Assembly (NCBI GenBank): GCA_963662175.1
Contig: OY759216.1
Coordinates: 32,381,087-32,445,086, forward strand
Direction: 5' to 3'
DNA: 64,000 nucleotides
Origin: Aradus depressus
Taxonomy: Eukaryota; Arthropoda; Insecta; Hemiptera; Aradidae
A model generated the notes under the pieces. The model ran no database searches. It had not been told where the DNA came from and saw only the letters and a program-made list of their open reading frames with translations. Below are positions 11,375-21,692 of the stretch, one piece after another. The number at the start of each line of letters is the position of its first letter. Positions within the stretch are counted from its first letter, which is position 1. The translations under genes were made by a program, and so were the position numbers.

Positions 11375-12550
11375 ATGACCACTCAACCATCACCCAGCCC
11401 CGCACCCACACGAGCCCAGGGAAAATCAAAACGATCTTCATCTCATTCACCCATCCCTGAAAAATTTTTCAAAAGTCACGAAATCACCATTCCAAATTTC
11501 ATTACGCCCAATCCTTTTCAGCCTCTCACCAAGCTTATAGTACATGATACAGAAAGAAATGATTCTCAAAAAATGGATGAGGAGCCAACAGTAGAAAAAT
11601 TACAAAAAAAACCTCCAAAAATATATACTCGAAATCTGAACGACATAAAAAGATTAAAAGAAGACCTGCTTGCGCTCATTGGGAAGGACTCATTCACACT
11701 AGAAACTAAAGCCAATAAAACGTCTATCGCGACCAGTAGTTCAGATGGCTATCGGAAAACCATTAAATATTTACAGATGCGTGAGGCTGACTTCCACACG
11801 TACCAGCTCCAAACAGAAAAGTCATTTCGTATAGTTCTCAAACAACTTCACCCATCCACTGACGTCGCAGAAATAAAAGAGGACCTGACGAAGCAAGGCT
11901 ACAGTGTCAGGAGCGTCATTAACGCTCTCAACAGGAAAACCAAAATTCCACTTCCTATTTTTTTTGTAGATCTAGACCCTAGTGATACCAATAAAAATAT
12001 TTTTAAGCTACAATTTCTGGCTTGCCAGAGAATAACTGTAGAAGAGCCACGACAGCGAGGAGTCATTCCTCAATGTCACCGCTGCCAGGAGCTCCTCCAT
12101 ACGAGGGGTTACTGCAACCACCCACCAAAGTGCGTGAAATGTGGCCAGGACCATTTTACGAAGGACTGCCAAAAGACGAGAGACACTCCAGCTACGTGCG
12201 CTCTCTGTGGAGGCCCGCACCCTGCCAGTTATCGCGGCTGCATGGTTTACCAGCAGTTGAAGAACAGAAGAACCAGCCAGGAGGAAGCCGCCCGGAGGCC
12301 GCCACCACTCAGCCAGACTGACTACCCAGCTGCAATGCCAGCCGCCCCTACTGCTGGGGTCCGGCCGGAGAGGAGCTACAGAGATGCGGCCGCCTCGGAG
12401 ACGGTCCCCCCTCCCATGCCTGCTTCAGGTAGTATCGACATCGCCAACACGCTCACCTCATTTCTCGCTGATTTCAAATCTGTCATCACACCCCTCATCA
12501 CCCTCCTCACAACACTTGTTTCAGAGCTCATTCCAAAACTATCAAAATGA
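11375..12550 (+). CDS. Jockey-type LINE ORF1: nucleic-acid-binding Gag-like protein
   Basis: This 391-residue protein should form the RNA-protein particle that carries the retrotransposon transcript. Residues 1-90 are Pro/Ser-rich and basic with low complexity. Residues about 145-230 resemble the domain that precedes zinc knuckles in insect LINE Gags (FRIVLKQLHPSTDV ... LACQRITVEEPRQRGVIPQC). Three zinc knuckles follow at about 233-290: CHRCQELLHTRGYC (C-x2-C-x4-H-x4-C), CVKCGQDHFTKDC (C-x2-C-x3-H-x4-C) and CALCGGPHPASYRGC (C-x2-C-x3-H-x6-C). The C-terminus is hydrophobic and Leu/Ile-rich. The start is the first in-frame ATG after the 5' UTR. The stop TGA overlaps the ORF2 start as ATGA, suggesting coupled termination-reinitiation. 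The frame is intact. Confidence 0.93.
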   Translation: MTTQPSPSPAPTRAQGKSKRSSSHSPIPEKFFKSHEITIPNFITPNPFQPLTKLIVHDTERNDSQKMDEEPTVEKLQKKPPKIYTRNLNDIKRLKEDLLALIGKDSFTLETKANKTSIATSSSDGYRKTIKYLQMREADFHTYQLQTEKSFRIVLKQLHPSTDVAEIKEDLTKQGYSVRSVINALNRKTKIPLPIFFVDLDPSDTNKNIFKLQFLACQRITVEEPRQRGVIPQCHRCQELLHTRGYCNHPPKCVKCGQDHFTKDCQKTRDTPATCALCGGPHPASYRGCMVYQQLKNRRTSQEEAARRPPPLSQTDYPAAMPAAPTAGVRPERSYRDAAASETVPPPMPASGSIDIANTLTSFLADFKSVITPLITLLTTLVSELIPKLSK

Positions 12551-15255
12551 TTCACACAATACACACAAATAACAAACTAAAACTCCTACTGTGGAATGCC
12601 AATGGGCTGATCTCCCATAAACATGAACTGGAAATACTTCTTAACGACAAAAAAATTGATATAGCACTAATTACTGAGACACATTTGACTTCCAAACTAT
12701 ACTTTCACATCATGGACTACGTAACATACAGAACAGACCATCCTGACGGAACAGCACATGGCGGCAGCCTCATCCTCATACATAACAGCATCCAGCACAC
12801 CGTCATACCACAAACACCTACCATGTCACTTCAATACACAACCGTCTCTATTAATTGCAACTCCAGCCCATTAACAATCTGTTCAGCTTACAGCCCACCC
12901 AACAAAGCACTGACACAACACGACATGACCACATTCCTCCAAGGCCTGGGTTCACGATTCATAGCTGGTGGCGATCTGAACGCCAAACATGTGCATTTTG
13001 GGTGCCGCACGACCAACACTAGAGGACGGAGACTACTTGGACTACTAAATTCTTCCCGTTATGACATCATAGCCCCAAGACAACCAACGTATTGGCCCAC
13101 ATCCATCACTAAATCCCCTGACTTACTCGACTATTTTATTACATCCCATATAAACGCATCTCATACTTCTGTGACTGCCTTAGACGACTTATCATCAGAC
13201 CACTCCCCAGTTTTACTTGAACTAGGCTCCAAACCCCTGGCCCGGCCTCAGAGGCCATCACTAATAACAGGACCAATAAACTGGGACTGTTTCAGAGGAG
13301 AACTGGAGGACAAAATAAACTTAAACAGTACCATACGGACACGAGACGAACTTGAAGACGCAGCAGGTAAATTCACAACTTGGATTCAAGAAGCTGTGAC
13401 AAAATCCTGCCGACCACCCAGACCAAGACGCTCACACAACAACATATCCCTCCCACCACACATCCTGCAGATGATAAGAGAGAAAAGAGCGGCCAGGTCT
13501 CGATGGCAAAGATCGAGGTACCCTTCCGACAGACAGACATACAATCAACTCCGGCGAACCCTCTCTACAGAACTTTCCAAACTAAAACAGTACAGACATG
13601 AGACATATATCTCGACTCTGGCGGCTCGAGATAACTCACTTTGGACAGCGACGAAGCGGCTTCTTGGCAATGCTCGGGTATCACACCCCCTTCGGCAGGA
13701 TGACGGGGCTTGGACTAGGTCAGACCAGGAGAAGGCAGACTTCTACGCTGATTATCTTTCCAAAGTATTCACTCCCCACGAGGACATAGGAGACGACCAA
13801 CACACAGACCGAGTACTGACACAACTTACCACCCCTCTTCAGCTAACTCCCCCACCAAAGGCATTCAATCCCAATGAAGTTGAACTGACAATCAAACAAC
13901 TCCCTTTACGCAAATCTCCAGGTCATGATCTGATAACCGCTGAGATACTAAGACAGCTACCGAGAAAAGGACTAATTTACTTGACGAACCTATACAACTC
14001 AGTACTACGACTATGTTACTATCCCCTTGTCTGGAAGATGTCAGTAGTAAGGATGATTCTCAAACCAGGGAAAACCCCAGACCAGGCCTCGTCATACCGT
14101 CCTATAAGTCTGCTTCCTGTGATATCCAAACCACTAGAGAGACTTCTACTGGACAGACTAACCTACATCACTGCACAAGACAACCTTCTCCCAGACCATC
14201 AATTTGGCTTTCGACAAAGACATTCGACAATACACCAGTGCCATCGTTTGGTCGATTACATCGCCACCAGCTTTGAAAGAAAAGAGTTTTGCACAGGCGT
14301 ATTTCTGGACATTGAAAAAGCGTTTGATCGTGTCTGGCACCCAGGCTTGCTATACACACTTAAAACTCACCTTCCTCACACATATTATTTAATACTTAAG
14401 TCATTCTTAGAGAACAGAAACTTTGGGGTGTCTGAGGGATCTTTTTCATCGCATTTTTTGGAGGTCAAAGCTGGAGTCCCCCAAGGAAGTTCCCTCAGTC
14501 CCCTACTCTTCTCTCTCTACACATCACACATTCCACAACACGAAAACACACTACTCGCTACGTACGCAGACGACACAGCCATTCTCTCAACACACTCAGA
14601 CCCAACACAAGCAAGCTCACACTTACAGGAACATTTACACCAGCTAACAGATTGGGCCAACAAATGGAGAATAAAAATTAATGGAGACAAATCTCTGCAA
14701 ACCACATTTACCCTCAGACACAACACTTGTCCACCAGTTTACATTAACAACCAGCCCATTCCTGCATCCGACACTGTACGATATCTAGGACTTCATTTAG
14801 ACAGACGTTTAACTTGGACAACTCATATCAGACTGAAACGCACAGACCTCAAAAGACGATTTGGACGACTGAAATCCATCATTGGACGACGATCGACATT
14901 ATCGCTTGAAAACAAACTTCACATTTACAACACTATACTAAAACCCATCTGGACTTACGGCATCGAGATATGGGGATCAGCCAAAAAATCAAACATACAA
15001 CGCCTTCAGTCAATACAATCCATCATACTACGCCACATTGCCAATGCACCATTTTACGTTTCCAACCTCACATTACATAATGACCTCAATATCCCATTTG
15101 TACCTTCTGTTATCAAGACACGATATCAAAATTTTCACGACAAACTCCATCATCACGCCAATCCACTTATACAAGAATTATCTACAAACATTCTCCCCAC
15201 AAATCCACCACGACGCCTCAAGCGGATATGGCAGAGGGACCTGCTCCAGGACTAG
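12547..15255 (+). CDS. Jockey-type LINE ORF2: AP endonuclease plus reverse transcriptase
   Basis: This 902-residue polyprotein nicks target DNA and reverse-transcribes its own RNA at the nick. Residues about 1-225 are an APE-type endonuclease: LLLWNANGLISHKHELEILL, ITETHL (catalytic Glu), GGDLNAKH, LLDYFI and SSDHSPV (catalytic Asp-His). RT follows: RKSPGHDLITAEIL, SSYRPISLLPVISKPLER, QFGFRQRHSTIHQ, FLDIEKAFDRVW at about 586, GVPQGSSLSPLLFS at about 643 and the active site TYADDTAIL at about 672. The thumb and C-terminal region run on through VRYLGLHLDRRLTW and YGIEIWGSAKKSN. There is no RNase H, which fits Jockey. Translation probably starts by reinitiation at the ATGA overlap with ORF1. No stop or frameshift is seen and the length is normal for the clade. 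Confidence 0.95.
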   Translation: MIHTIHTNNKLKLLLWNANGLISHKHELEILLNDKKIDIALITETHLTSKLYFHIMDYVTYRTDHPDGTAHGGSLILIHNSIQHTVIPQTPTMSLQYTTVSINCNSSPLTICSAYSPPNKALTQHDMTTFLQGLGSRFIAGGDLNAKHVHFGCRTTNTRGRRLLGLLNSSRYDIIAPRQPTYWPTSITKSPDLLDYFITSHINASHTSVTALDDLSSDHSPVLLELGSKPLARPQRPSLITGPINWDCFRGELEDKINLNSTIRTRDELEDAAGKFTTWIQEAVTKSCRPPRPRRSHNNISLPPHILQMIREKRAARSRWQRSRYPSDRQTYNQLRRTLSTELSKLKQYRHETYISTLAARDNSLWTATKRLLGNARVSHPLRQDDGAWTRSDQEKADFYADYLSKVFTPHEDIGDDQHTDRVLTQLTTPLQLTPPPKAFNPNEVELTIKQLPLRKSPGHDLITAEILRQLPRKGLIYLTNLYNSVLRLCYYPLVWKMSVVRMILKPGKTPDQASSYRPISLLPVISKPLERLLLDRLTYITAQDNLLPDHQFGFRQRHSTIHQCHRLVDYIATSFERKEFCTGVFLDIEKAFDRVWHPGLLYTLKTHLPHTYYLILKSFLENRNFGVSEGSFSSHFLEVKAGVPQGSSLSPLLFSLYTSHIPQHENTLLATYADDTAILSTHSDPTQASSHLQEHLHQLTDWANKWRIKINGDKSLQTTFTLRHNTCPPVYINNQPIPASDTVRYLGLHLDRRLTWTTHIRLKRTDLKRRFGRLKSIIGRRSTLSLENKLHIYNTILKPIWTYGIEIWGSAKKSNIQRLQSIQSIILRHIANAPFYVSNLTLHNDLNIPFVPSVIKTRYQNFHDKLHHHANPLIQELSTNILPTNPPRRLKRIWQRDLLQD

Positions 15256-15378
15256 CCTGGACTCCTCTTCGGTCACGTACCTCAGCAGTACAGCCACGCA
15301 CCTGACACTGCTCTATTTATCACAATTGCTAATGGCAAATGTTATTATGCCGTTGTAAATATATAAATAAATAAATAA
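15256..15378 (+). other. Jockey LINE 3' UTR and TAAA tail
   Basis: Short 3' UTR conserved in the copies at 7041-7340 and 16407-16826 (cagcagtacagccacgcac, atgccgttgtaaata), ending in a few TAAA units instead of poly(A). This part is probably what the RT recognises, since every truncated copy in the window keeps it. Confidence 0.8.
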
Positions 15379-15392
15379 TACATTTTGTATGG
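15379..15392. repeat. Target-site duplication of Jockey element (right)
   Basis: tacattttgtatgg, identical to 11124-11137. Confidence 0.9.
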
Positions 15393-15880
15393 AATATGTT
15401 TTTTGGAGGCCGACCGGAGTTCGAGATTCATGCCGAAACCTGTTCTTAAATACAGTTTTTTTCAACGTTTGCTTGATTTTCGTGAAAACGGTTCAGTCCT
15501 ATCGACAGATTAGTTACAAAAAAGTTCCTTATTCAATATCTAATCGTTAACGTTTCCTTAGATATGAGATAGAACCAATACGACCAAAGTATGAACGCCC
15601 CAAAGAATATAAAATACATTTTTGTAGGAAATATTTCTTTATTATTGGTAGTTTTTTTTATTAAAAAGGATACAAAAAAAAGAAAAAAGTGACGTGGTCA
15701 TTACAAGGCTTTCTCATACCAACCTGTAAAGATCACTCCCCCTCCCCCTCCCCCCTCTCAGGCCTTACTAGGTATAAGAAAGTCCCTCTCAGGAATAATC
15801 TGTAAATAAATCAAACCGCTGACGACAATACATTACTTTCATATATCCAGTGTGATGTACAAAAACAGCTGTTACGAGAT
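15393..15880 (+). repeat. Family B/F repeat, right part (after Jockey insertion)
   Basis: Continues the family B copy broken at 11137: attcatgccgaaacc, gaaaacggttcagtcctatcg, aaaagttccttattc, agatatgagatagaacc. It then runs into the palindromic F half (ctttctcataccaacc, gatcactccccctcccc, ggtataagaaagtccctctc). Comparable to 55020-55600. Confidence 0.8.
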
Positions 15881-15888
15881 AAGATATA

Positions 15889-16133
15889 GGTTAGGTTAGA
15901 TTTTATGACTCAAGCCTGGGCTTTTAACTACGAGGTCATATCGCCTACTACCAGAGCGCTCTTTCGTTACTCTGGTGGACATGAGCCCGACTCTACTGTG
16001 GGAGTCCTAAATTTTGCCTACCCTAAATTTTTATTCATCTAGGGTCTTTAACGAGTACCTGACATCGTACAGGCTCGGGACCATCGCTTAACGTCCCATC
16101 CGAAGGACGGCGTGCTTAGGTTTATTTTACCTT
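15889..16133 (-). mobile_element. tRNA-derived SINE, 5'-truncated, with 12-bp TSD
   Basis: Reverse-oriented copy with the (ggtta)n-type tail and full body, ending before the tRNA head. The flanking direct repeat agataagatata at 15877-15888 and 16134-16145 shows a truncated insertion and not later loss of the head. Confidence 0.9.
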
Positions 16134-16251
16134 AGATAAGATATATATATATATTTTTATTATTTTTTTTAAAATATTTTTTTATATTTTTTTTTTGACT
16201 TTGTTTGATGCATATTAGCCATGTCAGTGTGTTATCTAATTATTTAGTACC

Positions 16252-16385
16252 ATGGTCCCTGGTCCCGGGAGGGAGTTCTATCTACGAAATAAAACTCACT
16301 CCCGGACGGGATTCGAACCGTCAAACCATTAGACCATGCGACCAAAGCCCTACGCTCTAGCCTGCATGGCCACCATGGCTCCCAT
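16252..16385 (-). repeat. Second tRNA-like repeat (possible SINE head)
   Basis: On the minus strand, gggagccatggtggccatg leads to an A-box-like tggtctaatgg and a B-box-like ggttcgaatcc (complement at 16309-16320), then gtccgggagtgag. The box spacing (about 17 nt) is too short for a tRNA, so it is not a tRNA gene. Unlike the main SINE family, I see only this copy in the window. Confidence 0.45.
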
Positions 16386-16395
16386 AAGATATTAG

Positions 16396-16406
16396 TACAT
16401 TAATTA
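16396..16406. repeat. TSD (left) of chimeric Jockey/RTE insertion
   Basis: tacattaatta, repeated exactly at 17083-17093. Confidence 0.85.
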
Positions 16407-17082
16407 ATTTATTTATTTACATATTTACAACGGCATAACATTTGTCATTAGCAATTGCGATAAATAGTGCAGTGTCAGGTGCGTGGCTGTACTGCTGAGG
16501 TACGTGACCAAAGAGTCCAGGCTAGTCCTGGAGCAGGTCCCTCTGCCGTATCCGCTTGAGGCGTCGTAATTGTGAGGAGGGTGTTTGTGGATAATTCTTC
16601 TTGTATAAGTGGATTGGCGTGATGATTGGAGTTTGTCGTGAAAATTTTGATACCGTGTCCTGATAACAGAGGGTACAAATGGGATGTTGACGTCATTATG
16701 TGAGGTTGGAAATGTAAAAGGGTGCATCGGCATTGTGGCGTAGTATAATGGATTTTATTGATTGAAGACGTTGTATGTTTAATTTTTTGGCTGATCCCCA
16801 TATCTCGATGCCGTGAGTGTGTTTTAATTTACTTTCTTACGTTCCCTGGCGCTACGGTCCTTGTAGAACCTGGGCCTCCGCAACGATCTTCCGCCATTCT
16901 TCTCTATCCTCGGCCTCCCGTCTCCATCTTCTCACACCCTTCGTTCCGAGGTCGTCCTCCAAGTCCTCCAGCCAACGTAAGCAGGGTCTACCTCTTCTCT
17001 TTTCTCTGTGGAGTTTGTTTTCAAGCGATAATGTCGATCTTCTTTTGAGGTCTGAGCCTTTCAATTTGATGTGAGTTGTCCA
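16407..17082 (-). mobile_element. 5'-truncated Jockey copy carrying an internal RTE segment
   Basis: Minus-strand Jockey 3' end (tail, 3' UTR, ORF2 C-terminus) at 16407 to about 16820 and another ORF2 piece at about 17004-17082 (QLTSNKKAQTSK-like region, then RRSTLSLENKLH). Between them lies an RTE 3' segment. A 33-nt in-frame stretch of ORF2 and the stretch coding for the IYNTILKPIWTYG region are missing. The whole unit has one 11-bp TSD (tacattaatta). Frames are broken by indels. Confidence 0.88.
16827..17003 (-). mobile_element. RTE-like LINE 3' segment inside the Jockey copy
   Basis: The minus strand reads KRRGRPCLRWLEDLEDDLG, then WRREAEDREEWRKIVAEAQ and VLQGP, with a short AAGAAAG-type tail. 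It matches the RTE fragment at 8753-9170. No TSD of its own is seen; its edges replace about 35 nt of Jockey ORF2. Confidence 0.85.
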
Positions 17083-17301
17083 TACATTAATTAGTGATTA
17101 TAAATATAAAAATATTAAATAGATTAACTTTTCTTAAAAGTGAGAAAGGACAATAGAAGGTCGAAACAAAAGCCAACCGTACCAGGTGTACATTGCAGTT
17201 GAGTTACAGACATGAAACGATACAGTTCACAAGTGTAATGGTAGATATGAAGCTGGATCCATGCAGTAGAGTGTGAGAATTATGACTTGGATTTTTTTTT
17301 T

Positions 17302-17600
17302 GAAGACGAGATCGTGGGTTCGAAACCTGACCGAGGCCGTTAGTTTATTTTATCTGGGAGGTAAAATAAACTTATGCACGCCACCCTTCAGATGGGACCT
17401 TAAGCGATGATCCCGAACCTGTATGATATCAGGTACTCGTTAAAGACCCCTGCTCTGGTAAATAAAAATATAGGTTAGGCAAAATTTAGGACTCTCACAG
17501 TAGAGTCGGGCTCATGTCCACCAGAGTGACGAAATAGCGCTCTGGTAGTAGGCAATATGACCTCGTAGTTATAGCCCGGGCATGAGTCTTAATAACTAAT
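17302..17600 (+). mobile_element. tRNA-derived SINE, head truncated
   Basis: Begins in the anticodon-arm region (gagatcgtgggttcgaaacc), keeps the whole body and ends gggcatgagtcttaataacta. It belongs to the subfamily whose tail is AATAACTAA, not CCTAA units. No clear TSD. Confidence 0.85.
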
Positions 17601-19009
17601 TCATTAATTTGTACAGTAAGTTACATTATATACATATAATTTGAGTTACCTGGTTGGTAGAATGAGCTAAATACAAATAAATATTTTTTTTTCCTACTTT
17701 CTTATACATGTTTGTTGCAGGTAATAATCACTGCAGAACTGAAGAGATGAAGGTGGTTGCCTTTTGACCTTATTTCAAGAAGGATATTTTCCCCTCCAAC
17801 TATACATTGTGTCCCATCTTTAGAGATCCAAGGCGATGCCTCCAGCTCTTTTTGGACCGAACTTCTCTGAAGTAAGTGAGCTAGTGTTGGTGAATATACT
17901 CCTGGAAATATTGCTCCCTAAAGATGTTATATGTGATAATACGGAGTAAGGTTGGACGGAAGCCATTTGTCGCTAGGGGGTGTGTATTCCAATCACGATT
18001 GGCAAATATAACGAGAGGGGCCAGGGAACAGATATCCACCTAGGTCCTAGCTGTTTTTAGCATTGAGCAGCAGACCCGCGTTACAGCTCCCACGTGATTG
18101 TGTCGTAAAAGAAAATTATGGGTCGTTGCTAGGGCCCGTTCTATCCCCGGAGGGCCTGAAAAATTGAATTGCTATCTGCTCTTATATCAACGAGAATATA
18201 TCTATATTTCTTTTATGAGTTTTCATTTTTTATTCCTATATTTTGACTTATGGCGGGATATGGAGCCATTCTTGCTGCAGAACAATCCAAAGAAACACTT
18301 CATGTCGGCCCCATGGCAAACTTACCAAACAAGAAAACACCAATTTCTGTATTGTTCTCCTATATTAGTTCTGCTGATTGCAACACCTAAATAATCTCTT
18401 TTGAACTTAAGTAATTATGGCCAGTAATAACTGGAATCACTTCAGTGTCCGTCCATCTGTCTATCACAGGTCATTTTCTCTGAAACTGTTCGACGTAAAA
18501 AAATGAAATTTAGCACAGTGACAGTGTGGTGGCCCGATTATAGTCATGAAGTATATAAAGTTGAATTTTGATTCTGGGCGTTAATTTCAGGGGGTAAATT
18601 AAAAAAAACAATTTTTTCAAGGGTGTCAAATGAAAGCTTACCAAAGCACAAATTTAACAATATACATATATGATGTATTTTTTAATGCATTTTTTAAACA
18701 TTTATCGGGAAAAACACTTCAAATTGCTGTCTCCCGCCCTTATCACTAAAAAAATCGCTCAGAAAAATCTGAAAAAAATTATGAAATTTGAGAATTATGT
18801 GTTATTTCAGTCAAAATTATCAGGATTGAAAAATTCTAGCGCGATCAATTATTATAAACAATTTAATTGTTTATTTCATTATAACTGCTGAACCATTGGT
18901 TTAGCTATTAATAATTACTAATTAATTTTAATAATTATTAAATAATTATAATTAAAGTGGAGGGCTGATGTCACGGAAGTATAGTTTGTACTTGACCGAT
19001 TTATCTTTC
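17601..19009. other. Unannotated stretch with weak dispersed repeats
   Basis: No gene recognised. About 18440-18660 (ctctgaaactgttcgacg, agcacagtgacagtgtgg) has the look of a dispersed insect repeat, but no second copy was noticed here. The remainder is AT-rich. Confidence 0.35.
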
Positions 19010-19330
19010 TTATACCTTTAGTTCAATGAATTTTCATGTCTATTTGTGTGAGTGTATGTAAAACTATTGTAACTATCAACTTGAAATTTGAAATGAAGAA
19101 GTCACATGTGCTAAGTTAAATCTGATTGGAGTTTGCCCGAAATCGGACGAAAATTATTGACTATTTTACTTCGTGGGCTAAGTACATTTTACAAGATATC
19201 GCTTATTTTATGACAATGAAAAATGTTTTCAAATAAAAGTTGCCGAGAAAACTAAAAGACATATTTTTATATGAATTTCTTTCTTTTCAAGGTTTCTCGG
19301 TTAGCGAGATGCTAGCGAGAGAGAAATTTG
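19010..19330 (+). repeat. Family B/F repeat, B part
   Basis: Shares cttataccttta, aactatcaacttgaaattt, gaagaagtcacatgtgctaa, ctaagtacattttacaagat and gagaaaactaaaaga with the copies at 10935-11137 and 29815-30375. Truncated on the right. Confidence 0.75.
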
Positions 19331-19529
19331 GAATGCCCCAAAATTTCTTATTTGACTTCTGATAACTTTCAGCCACTACCAATTAGATATACCAGTTAAG
19401 CTCTTGAGGAATTAATGAATGATCATTTAGTTATTTCATTTTCCTGGATTAATATTTGTATTCAAAGTATTCGAAATATTTTAGAGAAAAAAACCCAACA
19501 CAAAAAAATAAACCTTTAAAAAAAAAAGG

Positions 19530-19830
19530 GGGGGGGGAGGCTTGAACGGCTTAGTGGAGAGGGGCATGGCCTTATAAACATTTGAGCTCAAACTCCAAGT
19601 CTCTAGCTGTAATAGAGGCCGAGATCCCTACACAGGCTCTGATTAAACCTGGAGAACTTGGAAACGGCATACCCGATTTCCACCAAACATGGCTGCAAAT
19701 ACCAGCTTTTGAAACAAAAAAACCGCTTTGAAATCGGTTCAGCCGCCTTGGAGTTACGATGCCACAGACAGACACATGCACACAAACAGACAAAGGCTTC
19801 AAACTTATAACACCCTTCCTTTTGCGTCGG
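19530..19830 (-). repeat. Probable dispersed repeat
   Basis: The minus strand has a run of pyrimidine/GT-rich text (tgtgtctgtctgtggcatcg, taactccaaggcggctgaac) of a kind common in insect interspersed repeats. A 117-codon minus-strand frame covers it without a recognisable domain. Only one copy is in the window. Confidence 0.35.
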
Positions 19831-20184
19831 GGGTTAAAAATAATTTCTGAAATAATTATTTCAAATAATGCCCGACTCTGTAACAGCCAAGACAGATTTA
19901 TTTGCCGAACATGATATTCCATCACTCTGTTTAGAGCATAAACAATAACATCTGAAACTGATCTCTGAACAATAACACGGATATCTGATGGTTCAAACAG
20001 GTGAGTTGACTCTAAGCTTGTGATTATGTACGGCAGACTACATACTTAGATATTAAGTTGAGCTCCTGGGAACTCAGGCCGAAACTTCACATATGAAACT
20101 TTGTCTCCCGAAAGTTGCCAACTTTACCAATTGATAAACTCGTTGGGAAGCGATTAGAGAGTTTAATAGGAGGCGGTTCTAGTA

Positions 20185-20600
20185 GTAATATGGCGTTCAG
20201 TCAACTAAATACCAGGATATAGAGAGGGAAGATGAAGGAGTGTCATCCGCAACGTGACAGGATTGACAAGGGAGCCTCATCATACATCAGGCTGAATGTC
20301 AAGAGCCGTGGCAGGGTCTGAACCAGGCAGAACGACAATCAGCAAGGATCTGGCAGCAATATTGCGTCCAGTCAACTGAACACCAGGATACAGACAGGGA
20401 AGCTGAGAGTCATCCACAACGTGACAGTACTGACCAGGAAGCCTCATCAAACACGTAGACTCTTATGTAAGGGTCTATGGTCAATCCAGGCTGATTTTAG
20501 GTGGGTCTCGATAGGCAGAGCGCTAAGATCCGGTAGAAATATCGAGTTCAGTCAACACTTAACACTTAAACACTAGGATGTCGAGAGGGAAGATGAGTTG
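20185..20600 (+). repeat. Degenerate tandem repeat, period about 175 bp, three copies
   Basis: The phrase aatat, then gttcagtcaac or gtccagtcaac, with a following caccaggat or cactaggat and agggaag or gggaagatgag, recurs at about 20187, 20359 and 20540. Between the first two copies gtcatccgcaacgtgacag and gtcatccacaacgtgacag also match. No coding frame is kept. Confidence 0.7.
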
Positions 20601-21402
20601 TAAATGCTTAGGAGAAAACTCAAAAACACTTTATGAAGGCGATTAGTGTTCAAACTCGCCACAAAAAAGACCACGTTCCACAGCACGGCAGATGTTTCAT
20701 CTTCGGAGGTGTTCCATTATGATCTGCTAGAGTCACGAACTGATTTTTCAATAAAGCTGTGTTGGATTCGATGTGAGCATAATAGGGTATGGGACAAAGT
20801 GTTCGAATATTCAGCGAAAACATTCACATTAGTTGAATGTTTCAAGAAAAATGTTTTGAGTTTTATAACTCTCCACATCGATCTCAAAATTATTTTCGTT
20901 TCTTATCTCATTAAAGATCATTTTAAAAAAATTCAAATTTTTGTTATTTATGTACATTGAAACAATTTTTCTTAAAACAAATCTGCATAGCGGGATTGTT
21001 AAAAAAATATGGAAAGGGGGAGAAATAAGGGATGAATGGAGGTGATGTTTCATTCATGACAAGGGTGGAGGGTGGGTTGGTTACCAATTTGAATGTATCT
21101 TGGTGAGGCCCATACAGGTATTGAAGGCCATAACAGTGACCGCATCGTTTGGATGTTAGTTATCATAACCAATGTCGTTTTATTTCAACAGAAGGAATAA
21201 CGAAGTAAAGTGGGTCTCCACTTGTATTGAGCTCTTTGTGGGTAGCTCGAGCACAGCCGCTCTAGAGCACAGTCGATACATTCATATTGCCTCATCTGAG
21301 AGCTCTATTCACATCTACAAATCTGGCATGTCTATATGTGTGTGTGGTACATATGGTTCTCTAATGTAGAACTGAAAGTCTGTGAAGAGATATGGTCTGA
21401 AC
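20601..21402. other. Unannotated stretch
   Basis: An open frame at 20646-20960 has no recognised domain, and neither do the others. No repeat identified. Confidence 0.35.
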
Positions 21403-21465
21403 ACCAGTGGAGTGTACACCTAGGGACCTAAGCATCCAATGCTCTTATCCCTTCCCTGTTAGCAC
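21403..21465. repeat. Small dispersed repeat (copy 2)
   Basis: Matches 2581-2652 (acctagggacctaagcatcc, then aatgctcttatcccttccct). It directly abuts a SINE. Confidence 0.5.
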
Positions 21466-21692
21466 TCCGGTGGGGTCCTAAATGTTGCCTACCTAGGTTT
21501 AGTTACCTAAGGTTCCAACCTCCAGTCTTTAACGAGTACGTGATGTGCACCATCGCTTAACGTCCCATCCAAAGGTCGGCGTGCTCAAGGTTTTTACCTC
21601 CCGAATAAGAAAACAAGGGTTTTGGCGAGGTTTAGAACTCGCTTTCTTGAGCTCAGTAGACTAGCATGCTACCTCTGAGCTACCAGCGCCTT
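21466..21692 (-). mobile_element. tRNA-derived SINE, tail-truncated
   Basis: Reverse-oriented head (gagctaccagcgcc, gagctcagtagac) and most of the body. The 3' part beyond the ggggtcctaaat block is missing. Confidence 0.8.

Larger units (their letters stand above)
11138..15378 (+). mobile_element. Apparently full-length Jockey-clade LINE
   Basis: The unit of about 4.24 kb has a 237-nt 5' UTR, ORF1 (11375-12550), ORF2 (12547-15255), a 123-nt 3' UTR and a TAAA-type tail (15361-15378). It is bounded by an identical 14-bp direct repeat. Both ORFs are open and end to end, so it is a young and possibly active copy. It has no RNase H domain, as expected for Jockey. It landed inside an older family B/F repeat. 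Whether the first base after the TSD is the true transcription start cannot be told from one copy. Confidence 0.93.
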
